In this document: piece after piece, positions 59,663 through 64,000 of the stretch
Layout: each line of letters starts with the position of its first letter
Position numbering within the stretch: position 1 is the stretch's first letter
Assembly (NCBI GenBank): GCA_052380005.1
Contig: JBQTCJ010000002.1
DNA from: Salinarimonas sp052380005
GTDB lineage: Bacteria > Pseudomonadota > Alphaproteobacteria > Rhizobiales > Beijerinckiaceae
Reading direction: 5' to 3' (one strand)
Length of the DNA: 64,000 bases
Program-made: the position numbers and the translations under genes
Notes under the pieces: generated by a model
Database searches by the model: none
What the model saw: only the letters and a program-made list of their open reading frames with translations
What the model was told of the DNA's origin: nothing

Positions 59663-60958
59663 ATGGATCCCGCTTACTTCTGGTACGAAGCCGGTCACAT
59701 GATGCTGGCCCCGGCCCGCGCGGCGACCGACGCGACGCGCATCGCCTTCAAGAATCCCGTCAACCCGCTCACGCACACGCCCTACGGCAAGGCGATGGCG
59801 GCGGGCTGCGAGCTGTTCGAGCGCGTGACGCGGCGCTACGGCAAGCCCGCCTTCCTGCTCGACGAGACCCGCGTCGACGGCGTGCCGACGCCGGTCTACG
59901 AGCGCGTGGCCTGGGAGCGGCCCTTCTGCCGCCTGCTGCATTTCGATCGCGCCATCGCCGATCCCGATCGTCCGTCGGACCCGAAGGTGCTGATGGTCGC
60001 GCCGATGTCGGGCCACTACGCCACGCTCCTGCGCGGCACGGTCGAGGCCTTCCTGCCCAATCACGAGGTCTACATCACCGACTGGGCGGACGCCCGCGAG
60101 GTGCCGCTCGTCGAGGGCGCCTTCGATCTCGACACCTACATCGACTACGTGATCCAGATGTGCCGCCTGCTCGGCCCGGACGTGCACGTCATGGCCGTGT
60201 GCCAGCCCGCCGTGCCGGTGCTCGCCGCGATCTCGCTGATGGAAGCGGCGGACGATCCCTGCATCCCGCGCTCGATGACGCTGATGGGCGGGCCGATCGA
60301 CACGCGCCGCTCGCCCACCGCGGTCAACCTGGTGGCCCAGGAGCGCGGCACGGAGTGGTTCCGGCGCAACTGCATCGTCAAGGTGCCGCCACCGAACCTA
60401 GGCCTGTGGCGTGACGTCTACCCGGGGTTCTACCAGCTCTCCGGCTTCATGGCGATGAACCTCGATCGTCACATCTCCGCCCACTGGGAGATGTTCAACC
60501 ACCTCGTCGACGACGATGGCGATTCGGCCGAGAAGCACCGCGAGTTCTACGACGAGTACCTCGCGGTGATGGACCTCACGGCGGAGTTCTACCTCCAGAC
60601 CGTCGAGACGGTGTTCGTCTCGCACGCGCTGCCGAAGGGCGAGATGACCCATCGCGGGCGCCCGGTCGACCCCTCCGCCATCACGCGCTGCGCCATCATG
60701 GCCGTCGAGGGCGAGCGCGACGACATCTCCGGCGTCGGGCAGACGCTGGCGGCGCTCGAGCTGACGCCGAACCTGCCGGACGACCGCAAGCTCTACCACC
60801 TCCAGGCGCGCGTCGGGCATTACGGCGTGTTCAACGGCTCGCGCTTCCGCGCCGAGGTCGCACCGCGCATCGGCGCCTTCATGCGCGCGCAGGAGGCGAA
60901 GGCGCGAGGGGAGGCGCAAGGCCAGCGTCGCCGCGGGCCCCGCGCGGTCGCCGGCTGA
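59663..60958 (+). CDS. phaZ: Intracellular polyhydroxyalkanoate depolymerase
   Basis: 431 residues from the ATG at 59663; an upstream open frame encodes only Arg/Gly-rich sequence. The iPHB depolymerase nucleophile is Cys180 in VMAVCQPAVPVLAAISLM, matching Ralstonia PhaZ1, with the His in RVGHYGVFNGSRF and Asp in the preceding half. It mobilises stored PHB as 3-hydroxybutyrate. It is divergent from actS, so the redox sensor and carbon storage share a promoter region, and it precedes a DUF938 gene by 10 bp. Confidence 0.9.
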   Translation: MDPAYFWYEAGHMMLAPARAATDATRIAFKNPVNPLTHTPYGKAMAAGCELFERVTRRYGKPAFLLDETRVDGVPTPVYERVAWERPFCRLLHFDRAIADPDRPSDPKVLMVAPMSGHYATLLRGTVEAFLPNHEVYITDWADAREVPLVEGAFDLDTYIDYVIQMCRLLGPDVHVMAVCQPAVPVLAAISLMEAADDPCIPRSMTLMGGPIDTRRSPTAVNLVAQERGTEWFRRNCIVKVPPPNLGLWRDVYPGFYQLSGFMAMNLDRHISAHWEMFNHLVDDDGDSAEKHREFYDEYLAVMDLTAEFYLQTVETVFVSHALPKGEMTHRGRPVDPSAITRCAIMAVEGERDDISGVGQTLAALELTPNLPDDRKLYHLQARVGHYGVFNGSRFRAEVAPRIGAFMRAQEAKARGEAQGQRRRGPRAVAG

Positions 60959-60968
60959 TCGCGCCGGC

Positions 60969-61595
60969 ATGAGCGAGGAGGACGATGCGCCGCCTCCCGG
61001 CGCCTTGGTCGCCCCGGCCGCGGCGCGCAACCGCGGCCCGATCCTCGCGGTGCTGCGCAGGGTCCTGCCGCCGACGGGCGTCGTGCTCGAGATCGCGAGC
61101 GGAACGGGCGAGCATGCCGTCCACATGGCCCGCGCGCTGCCGGGCCTCACGTGGCTGCCGAGCGACCCGGACCCGCAGGCTCGTGCGAGCATCGACGCCC
61201 GGCGGGCGCACGCGGACCTCGCCAACCTCGAGCCGCCGATCGCGCTCGACGCCGCCGCGCCCGGTTGGCCGGTCGCGCGCGCCGACGCCGTCGTATCGAT
61301 CAACATGATCCATATCGCGCCGTGGGAGGCGGGGCTCGGGCTGATGGCGGGCGCCGGACGGCTGCTGCCACCCGGCGCACCGCTCGTGCTCTACGGCCCC
61401 TTCAACCTGGAGGGCCGCTTCACGGCCCCGTCCAACGCGGAGTTCGACGCCTCCCTGAAGGCGCGCGATCGGCGTTGGGGGATCCGCGACGTCGCCGACG
61501 TCGCTGCAGCCGCCGCTGTCCGGGACCTGTCGCTCGTCGAGCGGGTCGACATGCCCGCGAACAACATGATGCTCGTCTTCCGCCGCGGCGGGTGA
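60969..61595 (+). CDS. DUF938-family SAM-dependent methyltransferase-like protein
   Basis: 208 residues. The SAM motif is VVLEIASGTGEHAVHMARAL, followed by SINMIHIAPWEAGLGLMAGA and LLPPGAPLVLYGPFNLEGRF, a strong match to DUF938. NAEFDASLKARDRRWGIRDV is also family-typical. The substrate is unknown. It lies 10 bp after phaZ and is probably co-transcribed, though no functional link is evident. A small convergent membrane-protein gene ends 10 bp away. Confidence 0.87.
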   Translation: MSEEDDAPPPGALVAPAAARNRGPILAVLRRVLPPTGVVLEIASGTGEHAVHMARALPGLTWLPSDPDPQARASIDARRAHADLANLEPPIALDAAAPGWPVARADAVVSINMIHIAPWEAGLGLMAGAGRLLPPGAPLVLYGPFNLEGRFTAPSNAEFDASLKARDRRWGIRDVADVAAAAAVRDLSLVERVDMPANNMMLVFRRGG

Positions 61596-61605
61596 GGCCA
61601 CGTCG

Positions 61606-61827
61606 TCAGTTCGGGTCGGCGGTGGGGACCGGGTTCACCTCGTTCGCGGGCGAGTTCACCGCGGGCGTCTCCGTGGGCGCCGCGACATCCGGCGCGGACT
61701 CGAAGGCCCAGCCCATGTAGACGAGGAAGGCCAGCGTCGCGAGCGCCATGGAGATGACGAGAATCGCGAGGACGGGCCGGCCGCGCCAGCCCTGGCGCGC
61801 GCGCACGTCTTCGACTTTGCGGTCCAT
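61606..61827 (-). CDS. Hypothetical small single-pass membrane protein
   Basis: 73 residues with one central hydrophobic helix (VLAILVISMALATLAFLVYM, about residues 19-38), a basic N-terminus and a Pro/Asn-rich tail. I recognise no family. ATG at 61827 is preceded by GAAAGGGTACC, an acceptable ribosome-binding site. Its composition matches the chromosome, so it is probably a native small protein. Confidence 0.6.
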   Translation of the reverse strand: MDRKVEDVRARQGWRGRPVLAILVISMALATLAFLVYMGWAFESAPDVAAPTETPAVNSPANEVNPVPTADPN

Positions 61828-61975
61828 CGGGTACCCTTTCGTATCGGAACGTCGACGTCGCGCCGCGTCGGGCGGCGGCGTCGGGACACGAAGGGAGAAC
61901 GCGGCGCGAGGCTGGGCCGTTCCGCGCCGATCCGCGTCCGCGTCGGCGTCGCCCAGTCGCCCAGTCGCCAGCCGC

Positions 61976-62977
61976 TCAGCCGCGCGCCTCGTCGCCGGAG
62001 GCGAGGATCGCCTCGACGAGCTCCTGCACCGCGAGCGCCTCGGCCAGCGAGGCGAGGCCGTGCGGCGCGCCGCGGGTCATGGCGGAGACCTTCTCGAGCT
62101 GGCGCGCGAGGGTGATCGGGCGCGCCTCCTCCTGCGGCAGCGCGCCCTCGGCCTCGCGCCAGGCGCCGTCGACGAGGCGCTCGGCGATCGACCAGTCGCG
62201 CAGGCGGATCGTGCCGTTCTCGCCGTGGAGCGTGAGGGCGTTGGTGTCGGCCTTCTCCGTCTCGCCGACGCGGCCGTTCACGCGCACGGGCAGCGTTCCG
62301 CAGGCCAGCTCCGCCGCGACCGCCCGCTCGCTCGCGCCGTCGACGGGATAGCGCACGCTCGCCGGCCCGAGCGTCGCGGGTCCGAGCAGGCGTCCGGCGA
62401 GGAACAGGAAGTGCGAGAGCACCTCGCGGGTGAAGCCGCCCTGAAGGCGCCGGTCGAGCCAGGCGGCGGCGTCCTCCTGCCAGGGGCGCGGCCAGGCCGC
62501 GAAGCCGACCTCGATGTCGGCCTCCCGCAGCCGCCCCACGGTGCCGTCCGCCATCCAGGCCTCGAGCTGATCGACGGCGGGCGACGAGGCGAAGGGAAAG
62601 TTCACCGCCGCCCGCATGCCGGCAGCGTCCGCGTCGCGCACGAAGGCGCGGGCCTGGCCGACGTCGACGGCGAGCGGCTTCTCGCAGAACAGCGCCTTGC
62701 CGGCGGCGAGGGCGGCGCGGGCATGGTCGAGATGCGAGGCGGGAGGGGCCGCCACGTAGACGCACGCGCAGGTCTCGATGAGCGGGGCGACGCCGTCGAA
62801 GCGGGCGATCTCCGGGAAGCTCTCGGCGAGCCGCGCCATCGCGGCCGGCGAGGGGTCCCACACGCCGCACACGCGCACGGACGACGCACCCGGCCCGAGC
62901 GCGGCCCGCAGCAGCCGCTCGCCCATGATGCCGTAGCCGATGATGCCGATCCCGATGCCGTCGCCGCCGCGATCCAT
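61976..62977 (-). CDS. Gfo/Idh/MocA-family oxidoreductase, third copy
   Basis: 333 residues from the ATG at 62977. The Rossmann motif is GIIGYGIMGERLLRAAL, and the EKP motif is LFCEKPLAVDVGQARAF. FTREVLSHFLFLAGRLLG fits the C-terminal half. It is divergent from the formate dehydrogenase beta gene with an 18-bp palindrome between them. It is not close to the two Gfo/Idh genes in the carbohydrate island, so its substrate may differ. Function unknown. Confidence 0.87.
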   Translation of the reverse strand: MDRGGDGIGIGIIGYGIMGERLLRAALGPGASSVRVCGVWDPSPAAMARLAESFPEIARFDGVAPLIETCACVYVAAPPASHLDHARAALAAGKALFCEKPLAVDVGQARAFVRDADAAGMRAAVNFPFASSPAVDQLEAWMADGTVGRLREADIEVGFAAWPRPWQEDAAAWLDRRLQGGFTREVLSHFLFLAGRLLGPATLGPASVRYPVDGASERAVAAELACGTLPVRVNGRVGETEKADTNALTLHGENGTIRLRDWSIAERLVDGAWREAEGALPQEEARPITLARQLEKVSAMTRGAPHGLASLAEALAVQELVEAILASGDEARG

Positions 62978-63028
62978 TGACCGTCCCGAAGATGAAGAAG
63001 CTCCCGCCTGATTGCCATGGCGCCCCCG

Positions 63029-63046
63029 TTTCGCCAAGTGGCGAAA
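63029..63046. promoter_or_regulatory. TTTCGCCA-AG-TGGCGAAA palindrome in the Gfo/Idh-formate dehydrogenase divergent promoter
   Basis: TTTCGCCA (63029-63036) and TGGCGAAA (63039-63046) are perfect complements with a 2-bp centre, 52 bp upstream of the Gfo/Idh start and 118 bp from the formate dehydrogenase start. It looks like a dimeric repressor or activator site; no regulator gene adjoins it in the window. Confidence 0.55.
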
Positions 63047-63163
63047 ACGCGACAGCGCTGGGGAGATCGGCCCGGGCGGGATGCGGCGCTCGGCCCCTGG
63101 ACAGGGGCGGGCGCGGGGCCGACACTCCGGCCGATCGGTGAGGACGCGAGACGAAGGGACCAC

Positions 63164-64000
63164 ATGCGCGACGAAGAACCCGCGAAGGGGCGGCAGCCGG
63201 CAGCGAGCCCCGTGCGCGCCGGCCGCGGGCCGCGCCGGCGCCCGCGTGGCCGCCCCCTCGAAGAGACGGCGCTCGCCGAGGTGCGCGCGCTCCTCGACGG
63301 CATGCCGCGCCGCCGCGACCTGCTGATCGAGGCGCTCCACCGCCTCCAGGACGGCGTCGGGCACCTCTCGGCCCGCCACCTGAAGGCGCTGGCCGAGGAG
63401 TTCCGCATTCCCGAGGCGGAGGTCCACGAGGTCGCGAGCTTCTACCACCATTTCGACATCGTGAAGGAGGGCGAGGCCCCGCCGCCGCCGCTGACGATCC
63501 GCGTCTGCGACGGCGTCGCGTGCATGATGGCCGGTGCCGAGCGGCTGCGCGGGGCGCTCGCCGAGGGCGTCGACCCGGCCGCGATCCGTGTGCTCGCCGC
63601 CCCCTGCATCGGGCGCTGCGCCGGCGCGCCAGCGGTCCACGTCGGCACGCGCGCGATCGAGCGGGCGACGCCCGAGGCGGTGCTCGCCGCGGCGCGGGCG
63701 GGCGACACGGTCGAGCCGGTGCCCGCGGACGCGATCGGGCTCGAGGCCTACCGGGCCGGGGGCGGCTATCGCCTGCTCGAGGACTGCCTGTCGGGCGCGC
63801 GCGACGCCGAGAGCCTCGTCGCGCTCCTCTCCGACGCGGATCTGCGCGGGCTCGGCGGCGCGGGCTTCCCGGCCGGGCGCAAGTGGGCGATCGTGCGCGG
63901 CCGTCCCGGCCCGCGGCTGATGACGGTGAACGGCGACGAGGGCGAGCCCGGCACGTTCAAGGATCGCTTCCATCTCGAGCGCGACCCGCACCGCTTCCTC
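63164..64000 (+). CDS. NAD-dependent formate dehydrogenase beta subunit, NuoE-NuoF fusion (truncated by window end)
   Basis: 279 codons are visible and the frame is open at the right edge. After an Arg-rich leader, a NuoE-like thioredoxin-fold domain carries the 2Fe-2S ligands Cys115, Cys120, Cys148 and Cys152 (VCDGVAC, PCIGRC). From about residue 205 a NuoF-like domain begins, with the FMN/NADH loop LGGAGFPAGRKW and NGDEGEPGTFKDR. A fused NuoE-NuoF chain is the beta subunit of Methylobacterium-type formate dehydrogenase 1; the alpha (tungsten/molybdenum) subunit should follow to the right. Complex I and bidirectional hydrogenase NuoF proteins usually lack this fusion. Confidence 0.85.
   Translation, partial: MRDEEPAKGRQPAASPVRAGRGPRRRPRGRPLEETALAEVRALLDGMPRRRDLLIEALHRLQDGVGHLSARHLKALAEEFRIPEAEVHEVASFYHHFDIVKEGEAPPPPLTIRVCDGVACMMAGAERLRGALAEGVDPAAIRVLAAPCIGRCAGAPAVHVGTRAIERATPEAVLAAARAGDTVEPVPADAIGLEAYRAGGGYRLLEDCLSGARDAESLVALLSDADLRGLGGAGFPAGRKWAIVRGRPGPRLMTVNGDEGEPGTFKDRFHLERDPHRFL

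Noticed and set aside
61940..61975. Short tandem CGCCCAGT-type repeat after the third Gfo/Idh gene
   Set aside because: Only about two 9-bp units in GC-rich sequence; easily chance.

Overview
The window is very GC-rich chromosomal DNA (about 70% G+C or more by eye) that looks like an alphaproteobacterium of the Hyphomicrobiales/Rhizobiales. Supporting markers are an Irr-type Fur regulator divergent from fabA-fabB-fabI, a RegB/RegA (ActS/ActR) redox two-component pair, a TTAA-N7-TTAA CtrA-type box, Omp25/Omp31-like porins, an intracellular PHA depolymerase, and a fused NuoE-NuoF formate dehydrogenase beta subunit of the Methylobacterium type. A Salinarimonas/Methylobacterium-like host is my guess, not something the sequence proves. 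I see no CRISPR array, transposase, integrase or phage gene.

Layout. (1) 1-1832: a tandem M16 peptidase pair, the first cut by the window edge. (2) 1858-3940: a LysR regulator divergent from an aldo/keto reductase, with a perfect inverted repeat between them. (3) 3950-11839: a tightly overlapping eight-gene minus-strand operon (class III aminotransferase, zinc alcohol dehydrogenase, GlgM-type GT4 glycosyltransferase, GH13 glucosidase, PfkB kinase, two HAD phosphatases, RbsD/FucU mutarotase). It is flanked by an MFS transporter and a GntR regulator. (4) 13925-22475: a sugar ABC importer with a Gfo/Idh/MocA dehydrogenase and a TIM-barrel isomerase, divergent from a LacI regulator that overlaps a second Gfo/Idh gene. 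Clear operators and promoters lie between the two. (5) 22491-25928: a small membrane protein, TerC, MscS, VOC and HD-domain genes.

(6) 26000-37609: a probable amide uptake and assimilation locus. It has a branched-chain/urea-type ABC transporter whose second ATPase is fused in frame to an amidase, followed by an acyl-CoA synthetase. A flotillin-like SPFH protein, a signal-less AmiC-like binding protein and a MarR regulator lie upstream. (7) 37849-42672: a tryptophan-monooxygenase-like flavin amine oxidase followed by two GT4 glycosyltransferases. (8) 42659-46443: a non-flagellar MotA/OmpA-type pair, a methyltransferase and a LysR gene.

(9) 46608-52835: tRNA-Arg(CCG), glmM, three outer-membrane beta-barrel genes and a GMC oxidoreductase. 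(10) 52836-53523: a lower-GC patch with a repeated GCCATAT motif and a small winged-helix ORF resembling the C-terminus of Fic proteins. (11) 53613-62977: irr, fabA, fabB, fabI, actR, actS, phaZ, a DUF938 methyltransferase, a small membrane protein and a third Gfo/Idh gene. (12) 63164-end: formate dehydrogenase beta subunit, running off the window.

Regions 3 and 4 together form a carbohydrate island. Regions 6 and 7 share an ATTTTCC-type promoter element and may be co-regulated. The most unusual items are the ABC-ATPase/amidase fusion, the eight-gene alpha-glucoside operon, and the amine oxidase/glycosyltransferase module.
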